A program made the translations under genes and the position numbers. The notes under the pieces are model-generated. The model was given only the letters and a program-made list of their open reading frames with translations, was not told the DNA's origin and searched no databases. Of a stretch of 64,000 nucleotides of DNA, positions 34,229 to 42,122 are shown piece after piece. The stretch is from the NCBI GenBank assembly GCA_045587485.1, contig JAZNCI010000044.1:1-64000 (forward strand). The letters run 5' to 3'. The stretch's first letter is position 1. The number at the start of each line of letters is the position of its first letter. The DNA comes from SIG440 sp045587485. GTDB taxonomy: Bacteria; Bacillota; Clostridia; Monoglobales; Monoglobaceae.

Positions 34229-36598
34229 CTAAATTTTTTCAAGCTGAACATATGCCGCCATCAGATTTTTCTCGCCCACGCTGTCAAATTTCACACGCAG
34301 GAACATATCTGCACCTATTGCCTTTGCCTCCAGCACGGTACCCTCACCGAACTTGCGGTGTAAAACTCTGTCACCCGACGAGAAATCAAGGGGCTTCTTT
34401 GCACCTGCTGCGGCAGGGGGCTGTGCCTTTGACATATCGTATGAAAACATTGATGTATCCATAACAGGCTTTTTGGTATAAGTAAATCCAAAATCCGCTA
34501 CTGTCGCACGCTTTGCACTTTCTTCATTAATAAGCTCTTTGGGTATTTCCTTCAAAAACCTTGACATCATGTTATATTTTGTTGTGCCAAACAAGGTCCT
34601 TGTGTCTGTGTGTGTCAGATAAAGGCGCACCTTTGCACGGGTTATGCCCACATAACAAAGTCTGCGTTCCTCCTCCATCTCATCATCCATACCAAGTGAA
34701 CGGACCCCGGGGAAGATACCCTCCTCCATACCGATAAGAAATACATTCTTAAATTCAAGACCCTTTGCACTGTGAAGTGTCATAAGCGTAACAGCCTCCT
34801 GTGTTTCATCAAGGCTGTCAATATCCGCTACAAGCGAAATGTTTTCAAGCAAATCCTCCAAGGTGGTTTCGGGGTTATCTTTAAGGGTTTCTTGAACCAT
34901 AGAAAGGAATTCCTTCAAGTTTTCAATTCTTGTACGGCTTTCAACAGTATCGTCCTTTTCAAGAGCCGAAATCATCCCCGACTGTTCAAGAACGCATTTC
35001 ACAAAGCCCTCTAAGGTTTCTTCTGTTTCTCTTGTCTTGGTGAGATTGTCCATTATATCAACAAAGGCACCCACCTTTGCACTGCTTCGTGAAAGCTCAG
35101 AAAACTTTGGTGCACGTCGGCAGATTTCAAGAGCGCCAACGCCCTCTCTCTCGGCAATATCAACAATTTTATCAACGGTTGTATCACCTATACCTCGCTT
35201 TGGCTCGTTGACAATTCTGCGGAATGCGACGTTATCTGTTGGGTTCTGTACAAGTCGCAAATATGATGTCAAATCCTTGATTTCCTTGCGGTCATAAAAT
35301 CGCAGACCGCCCACAACCTTGTATGGTATCGCCATTCTGAGTAGGGTATCTTCCACCACACGGGATTCGGCATTCATACGGTACAGAACAACAAAATCGT
35401 TGTAGCTTTCGCCGTTTGCGTGAAATTCTTCAACCGATGCGCCAATAAACCGAGCCTCGTCGTGTTCGTTGGTAGCATTGTATACTGTTATCTTGTCGCC
35501 CTCGCCGTTTTGGGTCCACAGCTTCTTTTGTTTTCTGCCCATATTGTGGCCGATAACACCGTTTGCGGCATTTAAGATATTCTGTGTGGAACGATAATTT
35601 TCTTCAAGCTTGATAACCCTTGCATTTTCAAACTCTTCTTCAAAGCCAAGAATGTTGGATATATCCGCACCACGGAATTTATAAATACTCTGGTCGTCAT
35701 CACCCACAACACACAAATTGCGGTGTTTTGCCGCAAGAAGGCTGACTAAGCGATACTGTGCGTGGTTTGTATCCTGATACTCGTCGATAAGTATGTATTT
35801 AAACTTGTTCTGATAAAACTCCAGAACATCGGGATTTTCCTCAAACAGCTTCACCGTGCACATAATCAAATCGTCAAAATCAAGAGCATTGTACTTTTTC
35901 AGCTTTTTCTGGTATAGGGTATACACCCTTGCAACAACCGACTTGAAAAAGTCCGCCTTAAAAATTTGAGTATAGTCCTCAGGTGTTACAAGCTCGTTCT
36001 TTGCCTGACTTATTGCACCGCCGATTGCTTTGGGAGCAAACTCCTTTGAGTCAAGGTTAAGCTCCTTTAAACATTCCTTAATCAATGTCTGCTGGTCGGC
36101 TGTGTCAAAAATAACAAAGCTTTTGTCATAGCCAAGCCTGTCAATGTCACGCCTTAAAAATTTAACACAGGACGAATGGAAGGTTGACGCCCACACATCA
36201 TCGCCCATACCGCCAAGCTTTGCATTAAGACGTGATTTAAGCTCTGCCGCCGCCTTGTTGGTAAAGGTTATTGCAAGAACATTATATGGTCTTACGGGGT
36301 CAACCGACATATAATCCCAAAGATGTGGCGGAATTTCTTCAATCTCGCCATTGGCAAACCATTCTAAGATTTCAAGTTCCTCGTCACTTATTCCCGACGG
36401 AACAGTTGTATTCTCATAGGCTCTGCCAAAGGTCAAAAGATGTGCAATTTTGTGTATAATAACCGTGGTTTTGCCTGAACCTGCCCCTGCAATCACAAGA
36501 AGGGGGCCTTCGGTATTCACCACCGCCTCTAACTGCTTGTTATTAAGGTTTTTATAACCGTTTTCTATAATCTTTTTTCGTATATCTAAAAAATTCAT
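34229..36598 (-). CDS. pcrA: ATP-dependent DNA helicase PcrA/UvrD
   Basis: 789 residues, SF1A helicase. Q motif LNNKQLEAV, Walker A GAGSGKTT (about 38-45), DEYQDTN (Walker B, about 253), GDDDQSIYKFRGAD (motif III), LEENYRS (motif IV), VTLMTLHSAKGLEF (motif V) and ERRLCYVGITRA (motif VI). The C-terminal Tudor-like tail that contacts RNA polymerase is visible (GDRVLHRKFGEGTV). Unwinds DNA 3'-5' in repair and plasmid replication. Follows mnmA by 13 bp. Confidence 0.97.
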   Translation of the reverse strand: MNFLDIRKKIIENGYKNLNNKQLEAVVNTEGPLLVIAGAGSGKTTVIIHKIAHLLTFGRAYENTTVPSGISDEELEILEWFANGEIEEIPPHLWDYMSVDPVRPYNVLAITFTNKAAAELKSRLNAKLGGMGDDVWASTFHSSCVKFLRRDIDRLGYDKSFVIFDTADQQTLIKECLKELNLDSKEFAPKAIGGAISQAKNELVTPEDYTQIFKADFFKSVVARVYTLYQKKLKKYNALDFDDLIMCTVKLFEENPDVLEFYQNKFKYILIDEYQDTNHAQYRLVSLLAAKHRNLCVVGDDDQSIYKFRGADISNILGFEEEFENARVIKLEENYRSTQNILNAANGVIGHNMGRKQKKLWTQNGEGDKITVYNATNEHDEARFIGASVEEFHANGESYNDFVVLYRMNAESRVVEDTLLRMAIPYKVVGGLRFYDRKEIKDLTSYLRLVQNPTDNVAFRRIVNEPKRGIGDTTVDKIVDIAEREGVGALEICRRAPKFSELSRSSAKVGAFVDIMDNLTKTRETEETLEGFVKCVLEQSGMISALEKDDTVESRTRIENLKEFLSMVQETLKDNPETTLEDLLENISLVADIDSLDETQEAVTLMTLHSAKGLEFKNVFLIGMEEGIFPGVRSLGMDDEMEEERRLCYVGITRAKVRLYLTHTDTRTLFGTTKYNMMSRFLKEIPKELINEESAKRATVADFGFTYTKKPVMDTSMFSYDMSKAQPPAAAGAKKPLDFSSGDRVLHRKFGEGTVLEAKAIGADMFLRVKFDSVGEKNLMAAYVQLEKI

Positions 36599-36611
36599 CT
36601 TTTCTCCTTTT

Positions 36612-37700
36612 TTATCGGATTATTCCGCCGCCAATGACAGTGTTTCCGCCGATTTCATAAAACACAACCGATTGTCCGGGGGTGATTGCCCTTTGGGGGT
36701 TGTCAAATATTACCTTTACGCAGCCATTATCCATTGGCTCAACGGATGCCTCGGCTTCCTTTGCGCTGTAACGCACCTTTGCCGCAACACGAATAGGCTG
36801 CGAAAGCTTGTCAAAGGGAATAAAATTAACCGAATGTGCAATAAGGGTATCCGAAAATTCGGTTCCCTTTTCGCCAAGGACAATTTCGTTTTTCTCTGCA
36901 TCAATGCGCAGAACAAACATCGGCTTGCCAAAGGTCACGCCCAATCCCTTGCGTTGGCCTACGGTGTAGTGGATAATTCCCCGATGCTGGCCCAAAACAT
37001 TTCCGTTTTCATCAACAAAGTTGCCGGGAATATCACTCTCACCCGTACGACGTTGTATAAACCCTGCATAATCATTGTCAGGAACAAAACAAATCTCCAT
37101 ACTGTCTGGCTTTTTTGCGGTAATCAGCCCCAACTTTTCAGCAATGGCACGGGTTTCGTCCTTGTTTTCAAGTCTGCCAAGAGGCATAAGGGTTTTTGCA
37201 AGCTGGCTCTGATTTAAAGAATAGAGCGCATAGGTCTGGTCCTTTGCACAGGACATTGCACGTTTAAGGAGGTATCTGTCCAAAGATTCGTCATACTCCA
37301 CCGATGCATAGTGACCTGTTGCAATATAGTCTGCACCAAGCAGCTCTGCCTTTTTCAGCATTGCGTCAAATTTAAGATATTTATTGCAGGCAATACAGGG
37401 GTTTGGGGTTCTGCCGTTTTTGTATTCATTTACAAAGTAATCTATAACGCATTTATCAAACTCACGACGGAAGTCAAGAACGTGATGCTCAATCCCCAGC
37501 CTGTAGCACACATATTTTGCATCCTGGGCAGCGGACGCACTGCAGCAGGTGCCGTCAATATGCTGACCGCTGACTTCCTCGCCGTCCCAAAGACGCATAG
37601 TCAGTCCCACCACATCATAGCCGTCCTCAAGCAAAAGTGCTGCCGCAACGCTTGAATCAACGCCGCCTGACATTCCTATAACTACTTTTTTCTTATTCAT
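36612..37700 (-). CDS. mnmA: tRNA-specific 2-thiouridylase
   Basis: 362 residues from the ATG at 37700; the longer open frame upstream is repeat sequence. PP-loop GMSGGVDSSVAA (about 8-19), first catalytic Cys in NPCIACNKYLKF (about 100), second in SMEICFVPDNDYAGF (about 198). It thiolates U34 of Glu, Gln and Lys tRNAs using sulphur from a cysteine desulfurase, which is encoded two genes upstream (iscS). Confidence 0.95.
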   Translation of the reverse strand: MNKKKVVIGMSGGVDSSVAAALLLEDGYDVVGLTMRLWDGEEVSGQHIDGTCCSASAAQDAKYVCYRLGIEHHVLDFRREFDKCVIDYFVNEYKNGRTPNPCIACNKYLKFDAMLKKAELLGADYIATGHYASVEYDESLDRYLLKRAMSCAKDQTYALYSLNQSQLAKTLMPLGRLENKDETRAIAEKLGLITAKKPDSMEICFVPDNDYAGFIQRRTGESDIPGNFVDENGNVLGQHRGIIHYTVGQRKGLGVTFGKPMFVLRIDAEKNEIVLGEKGTEFSDTLIAHSVNFIPFDKLSQPIRVAAKVRYSAKEAEASVEPMDNGCVKVIFDNPQRAITPGQSVVFYEIGGNTVIGGGIIR

Positions 37701-37725
37701 AGATTTACGAAAAAGGCTGACCTTA

Positions 37726-37921
37726 GGCATCTTCACATAGGGATAAACCAACTTGAAACCTTGTATTTTGGCGCCGTACTGTGGCAAAAGCCTCGCCCAG
37801 CCATACAGGATTGGCTACGTTTTTGACTTGTCCGACATCCAAAATACTGTGTTTCAAGCAGTAAAACTGTTTTGATTTTTAATTTGAAATTCAAATTGAT
37901 TTCTCCCTATGTGAAGACGCC
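37726..37921. repeat. 196-bp inverted-repeat element between iscU and mnmA
   Basis: Terminal inverted repeats 37726-37743 and 37904-37921 match in 17 of 18 bases (core CTTCACATAGGGA). A second nested pair, 37752-37771 and 37839-37858, matches in about 17 of 20. A further palindrome AATTTGAA-A-TTCAAATT lies at 37881-37897. No coding region. It resembles a MITE or a long structured RNA inserted in the operon and supplies an apparent 29-residue N-terminal extension to mnmA. Confidence 0.7.
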
Positions 37922-37951
37922 TTTTGCCAGCCCTTTTTATCCTTTCAGATA

Positions 37952-38401
37952 TTATTCTTCTGCACCGTGGTCGTGTGCGTGACAGCAGGAGCAATCTCCG
38001 TTGCAGCCCACGATATGTGTGGGGTCAATGCCCTTGCGGTTATAGTAGTCTGCAATTGCTGAATGAATCGCCTCCTGAGCAAGATTTGAACAATGCATCT
38101 TTACAGGCGGAAGCCCGTCAAGAGCCTCGGCAACTGCAACATTGGTAATCTCTAAGGCCTCATCAATGGTCTTGCCCTTTACCATTTCGGTTGCCATACT
38201 TGATGTAGCAACTGCGGCACCACATCCAAAGGTTTTGAATTTAACGTCTTCAATTCTCTTGGTGTCGTCATTTATCTTCATATAAATCTTCATAATATCG
38301 CCGCATTTGGGGTTACCAACCTGACCTACGGCATTTGCATCTTCAATTTCACCTACATTTCTCGGATTTGAGAAATGGTCCATAACTTTTTCGCTGTACA
38401 T
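37952..38401 (-). CDS. iscU: Iron-sulphur cluster scaffold, IscU/NifU-N type
   Basis: 149 residues. Scaffold cysteines: GNPKCGD (about 33), KTFGCGAAVATSS (about 61) and MHCSNLA (about 106). An additional Cys/His-rich tail, CNGDCSCCHAHDH, extends past the usual IscU end. It assembles Fe-S clusters with sulphur from IscS. It lies 23 bp after iscS and upstream of mnmA. Confidence 0.95.
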   Translation of the reverse strand: MYSEKVMDHFSNPRNVGEIEDANAVGQVGNPKCGDIMKIYMKINDDTKRIEDVKFKTFGCGAAVATSSMATEMVKGKTIDEALEITNVAVAEALDGLPPVKMHCSNLAQEAIHSAIADYYNRKGIDPTHIVGCNGDCSCCHAHDHGAEE

Positions 38402-38424
38402 AATATATCTTTTCCTTTCGTAAA

Positions 38425-39603
38425 TTACTTATTCTTGACTTCTTCGTATAATGGTGACATCTCCCTGAGTCTTGAAACGATGGTTTTAAGAGCCTCTACA
38501 ATTCTATCAACGTCCTCCATTGTGTTGGCATCGCCAAAGGTAACTCTCAGCGAGCCGTGTGCAATCTCATGCTTTAAGCCGATTGCAAGAAGAACGTGTG
38601 ACGGGTCAAGAGACCCCGATGTGCAGGCGCTGCCGCTTGATGCGGAAATTCCCTGCATATCAAGCATAAGCAAAAGGGATTCGCCCTCGATAAACTCAAA
38701 TGAAATATTTGCATTTGATGCAAGCCTTTGGGTTGGATGACCGTTAAGCCGTGTGTATGGGATTTCAGCAAGTATTCTTTCGATATACTTGTCACGCATT
38801 GCCCCTAGTCTTTCGGTGTGTGCTTTAATATCTGCCGTTGCAAGCTCTATCGCCTTGCCAAGACCAACAATCGCCGGCACATTTTCGGTACCTGCACGCT
38901 TGTTACTCTCCTGAGCACCGCCTGTGATAAAGGGTGCAACCTTTATTCCTTTTCTAATAAATAACGCACCGCTGCCCTTTGGTCCGTAAAATTTGTGACC
39001 TGTCATTGACAGAAGGTCAACATTCATTTTGTTTACATCAATCTCCATCATACCGATTGCCTGAACTGCATCGGTGTGGAAGATAACTCCTGCATCCTTT
39101 GTTACCTTGCCAATTTCCTCAATAGGCATAATTGTGCCTATTTCGTTGTTGGCTGTCATTATAGTAACAAGAATGGTTGTGTCCTTAATTGCCTTGCGTA
39201 CATCCTCGGCCGACACCATACCAAACTCATCAACGGGCAGATATGTTACCTCAAAACCCTCTTTTTCAAGAGCCTGACAGGTGTGCAAAACTGCGTGGTG
39301 TTCAACCGCCGTTGTAATAATATGATTGCCCTTTGCCTTGTTTGCGTGGGCTACGCCTCTTATTGCCCAGTTGTCAGCTTCTGTGCCGGAGCCTGTAAAG
39401 AAAATTTCCTGAACGCCAGCACCGATAGCCTTTGCAACCTGTTCGCGGGCAAGGCTTATTGCCTTTTTAGTTTCTCTGCCCTCTGCATAAACCGTTGATG
39501 CATTGCCGAAATTATCAATAAAATACGGAATCATTACATCAAGGACCTCACGCCTTACGGGAGTTGTTGCCGAATGGTCAACATAAACTCTTTTTGTATC
39601 CAT
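38425..39603 (-). CDS. iscS: Cysteine desulfurase
   Basis: 392 residues, NifS/IscS class. DHSATTPVRREV start, PLP lysine in SMTGHKFYGPKGSGALF (about 202), catalytic Cys loop SSGSACTSGSLDPSHVL (about 325-341). It supplies persulphide to IscU for Fe-S clusters and to MnmA for tRNA thiolation; both partners are in the same gene run. No IscR gene is present. Confidence 0.96.
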   Translation of the reverse strand: MDTKRVYVDHSATTPVRREVLDVMIPYFIDNFGNASTVYAEGRETKKAISLAREQVAKAIGAGVQEIFFTGSGTEADNWAIRGVAHANKAKGNHIITTAVEHHAVLHTCQALEKEGFEVTYLPVDEFGMVSAEDVRKAIKDTTILVTIMTANNEIGTIMPIEEIGKVTKDAGVIFHTDAVQAIGMMEIDVNKMNVDLLSMTGHKFYGPKGSGALFIRKGIKVAPFITGGAQESNKRAGTENVPAIVGLGKAIELATADIKAHTERLGAMRDKYIERILAEIPYTRLNGHPTQRLASNANISFEFIEGESLLLMLDMQGISASSGSACTSGSLDPSHVLLAIGLKHEIAHGSLRVTFGDANTMEDVDRIVEALKTIVSRLREMSPLYEEVKNK

Positions 39604-39664
39604 AAAATCCTACCTTTCTCTTCGGAGTGAAATCTATGAAAAGTAGATACTCCTTAAATAACAA

Positions 39665-40111
39665 TCATTTAAACTGTTGCGACTGTGCAACCGCCAGCCT
39701 GTCGCATCTTTCGTTTTCGGGGTGGCCTGCGTGACCCTTTACCCATACAAGCTCAACCTGATGCTTATCAAGAAGATTGAGAATTTTTTCCCAAAGGTCG
39801 GGGTTTAGTGCCGCTTCACGACGGTTTCGCATCCAGCCATTTTCGCGCCATTTAACCGCCCACCCAAGTTCTATTGCATCAATAAGATACTTTGAATCGC
39901 TGTAAAGTTTAACACGGCAAGGCTGATTTAAAGCTTCAAGACCCACAATTGCAGCAGTAAGCTCCATACGGTTGTTGGTGGTCTCGGCCTCGCCGCCAGA
40001 AAGCTCCTTTATCGTATCGCCGTATTTCAAAATAACACCATAGCCGCCCGGCCCCGGATTTCCGCTGCAGGCGCCGTCGGTAAATATCTCAACAAGCTTA
40101 AGTTCCCCCAT
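39665..40111 (-). CDS. rnhA: Ribonuclease HI
   Basis: 148 residues. Catalytic carboxylates: FTDGACSGNPGPGG (Asp near 10), NRMELTAAI (Glu near 48), YSDSKYLIDAI (Asp near 71) and the C-terminal ERCDRLA (Asp near 137). Degrades RNA in RNA-DNA hybrids. Upstream of iscS, separated by 61 bp. Confidence 0.95.
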   Translation of the reverse strand: MGELKLVEIFTDGACSGNPGPGGYGVILKYGDTIKELSGGEAETTNNRMELTAAIVGLEALNQPCRVKLYSDSKYLIDAIELGWAVKWRENGWMRNRREAALNPDLWEKILNLLDKHQVELVWVKGHAGHPENERCDRLAVAQSQQFK

Positions 40112-40223
40112 AGGTTTACCTCTTATGATTGATACTTGAATGCGTTTTTACATTCAAAGTACATTGTAGCATATTATTCCAAAAAAATCTACCCATAATT
40201 CACATTTTTTGCAAAATAATTAT

Positions 40224-40252
40224 TTGACAAATTTCTCTTGACCCTTTATAAT
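40224..40252 (+). promoter_or_regulatory. Promoter of the ABC-F gene
   Basis: TTGACA (40224-40229), 17-bp spacer, TATAAT (40247-40252); 36 nt to the ATG. Confidence 0.92.
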
Positions 40253-40288
40253 AACAGTCGGGAAAATATTAAATACAGGAGAGCACAA

Positions 40289-41842
40289 ATGAGCATACTC
40301 AATGCAGAAAATATAACACACAGCTTTGGAGGCAGACAGATACTTGATGATGCCAGCTTTCGTCTGCTCAAAGGCGAGCATATCGGCCTAATTGGTGCCA
40401 ACGGCGAAGGCAAATCCTCGTTCTTGAAAATTATAACAGGCGAGCTCCAGCCCGACAGCGGCACGGTTGAATGGTGCCGTCACATTACCTATGGCTATCT
40501 TGACCAGTATTCCTCACTTGGCAAGGGCAAAACGATAATGGATGTTTTAAGAGATGCCTTTTCCCATCTCAGCAAGCTTGAAGCCGAAATGATATCCATT
40601 TACGACAAAATGGCAGACGCGACAGACGATGAAATCGCAAAAATGATGGAAGACGTTGGCGAAATGCAAGAAATCTTAGACTCATCGGGCTATTATACCA
40701 TCGACACCAAGATTTCGGAATATGCCAACGGTCTTGGCCTTGGCGAAATCGGCCTTGACAAGGATGTATCTGAGCTCAGCGGCGGTCAGCGTGCAAAGGT
40801 TTTGCTTGCCAAGGTTCTTCTTGAAAATCCTATGATTTTAATTTTAGACGAGCCTACCAACTTTCTTGACGAAAACCACATAAAATGGCTGACCAGCTTT
40901 TTGCAGAACTACGAGAATGCATTCATCCTTGTTTCACACGATATGCCCTTTCTCACCAATGTAACCAACGTAATTTATCATCTTGAAAACACCATTCTCA
41001 CGCGATACAAGGGCACATACGACGACTTTTTAAGAATGTACGATTTGCAAAAGCAGCAGCTTGAACAGGCTTATAAAAAGCAACAGAAAAAGATTGCCGA
41101 CCTTGAAGTTTTTGTTGCCAAAAACAAGGCAAGAGCCGCAACTGCAACATTGGCAAGGTCACGTCAAAAAGAGCTTGACAAAATGGACAGAATCAGCCTT
41201 GCCCCCGAAAAGATAAAGCCCGCCTTTTCCTTCAGGTGCGACCGTGCCCCCGGCAGAATAGCAATCTCCGCAAAGGGTCTTATTATCGGTTATGATTCGC
41301 CGCTTACCAAAAAAATTGATTTACAGATTGAACGAAATCAAAAAATCGCCATAAAAGGTGTAAACGGCTTAGGAAAATCAACACTTCTTAAAACCCTGCT
41401 TAGAATCATTCCGCCAATTGAGGGTAAAATTGAGCACGACCAGTTCCTTAACATTGGCTACTTTGAACAGGAAGAAAGTGCATCAGACAAAACCGCACTT
41501 CAGGAATTCTGGGACGAATTCCCATCCCTCACCAATGCCGAAGCCCGTGCCGCCCTTGCAAAATGCGGTCTTACCACCGAGCATATCACATCTCAAATGA
41601 AGGTGCTGTCAGGAGGCGAAAATGCAAAGGTACGCCTTTGCAAAATTATGCAAAGCCCTGCAAATCTTCTTGTTCTTGACGAGCCTACCAACCATTTGGA
41701 CGTTGACGCCAAGGCAGAGCTTGCAAAAGCGGTAAAAGAGTTTAAAGGCACAGTTTTGCTTGTGAGCCACGAGCCTGAATTTTACAGCGATGTGTGCAGT
41801 GATATCTGGGATGTATCCGATTGGAGCACCAAAATTGTATGA
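40289..41842 (+). CDS. ABC-F family ribosome-associated ATPase
   Basis: 517 residues from the ATG at 40289 behind AGGAGAG. Two ABC domains with no membrane region: Walker A GANGEGKSS and GVNGLGKST, signature LSGGQRAK and LSGGENAK, Walker B LILDEPTNFLD and LVLDEPTNHLD. The linker (about 240-310, Lys/Gln-rich) is the P-site tRNA-interaction motif. The relatively short form is close to housekeeping translation factors (YdiF/YbiT/Uup-like); antibiotic ribosome protection is possible but unproven. Confidence 0.93.
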   Translation: MSILNAENITHSFGGRQILDDASFRLLKGEHIGLIGANGEGKSSFLKIITGELQPDSGTVEWCRHITYGYLDQYSSLGKGKTIMDVLRDAFSHLSKLEAEMISIYDKMADATDDEIAKMMEDVGEMQEILDSSGYYTIDTKISEYANGLGLGEIGLDKDVSELSGGQRAKVLLAKVLLENPMILILDEPTNFLDENHIKWLTSFLQNYENAFILVSHDMPFLTNVTNVIYHLENTILTRYKGTYDDFLRMYDLQKQQLEQAYKKQQKKIADLEVFVAKNKARAATATLARSRQKELDKMDRISLAPEKIKPAFSFRCDRAPGRIAISAKGLIIGYDSPLTKKIDLQIERNQKIAIKGVNGLGKSTLLKTLLRIIPPIEGKIEHDQFLNIGYFEQEESASDKTALQEFWDEFPSLTNAEARAALAKCGLTTEHITSQMKVLSGGENAKVRLCKIMQSPANLLVLDEPTNHLDVDAKAELAKAVKEFKGTVLLVSHEPEFYSDVCSDIWDVSDWSTKIV

Positions 41843-41901
41843 TTGAAATTTTTGTGAATCGAAATATATTTATTGACGGGAATAGGTAAAATTGATTCTG
41901 A

Positions 41902-41980
41902 ACACACAAACCGAGCCAAAGCCGTGCTTTGGGCTACCCGAAGGTGTACTTGTGTACACCGAGAGGCGAGGTTTGTGCGT
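41902..41980. repeat. Three-way-junction palindromic element
   Basis: Outer stem ACACACAAACC/GGTTTGTGCGT (10 of 11), enclosing hairpins AGCCAAAGC/GCTTTGGGCT (one bulge) and GGTGTAC/GTACACC (loop ttgt). Located 60 bp past the ABC-F stop. No coding capacity; looks like a REP/MITE-type structured repeat. Confidence 0.65.
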
Positions 41981-42004
41981 AGCAAAAAGACCATAAAAAT
42001 CAGA

Positions 42005-42032
42005 AAACCGCATACACTTGTATGCGGTTTTC
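42005..42032. terminator. Terminator between ABC-F and the SLH gene
   Basis: 12-bp-plus stem AAAACCGCATACA/TGTATGCGGTTTT, between convergent genes; U-rich arms on both strands. Confidence 0.85.
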
Positions 42033-42122
42033 AACATTATTAATAGTTTTATACTAATTCACATCTTTTATTTGAGAATTTCCCGTCTTTTTGCGGTCAG
42101 GACAATTTTAACATTCCCGAAT

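Noticed and set aside
37701..37787. N-terminal extension of MnmA
   Set aside because: It is encoded by the inverted-repeat element; the family start MNKKKVVIGMSGG is at 37700.
40289..41842. Antibiotic-resistance ABC-F
   Set aside because: The interdomain linker does not show a diagnostic extended resistance-type loop that I can recognise; a housekeeping ABC-F is at least as likely.
41902..41980. tRNA-like or attC-like site
   Set aside because: Two internal arms only, no T-arm GTTCRA, no CCA end and no integrase or cassette genes nearby.
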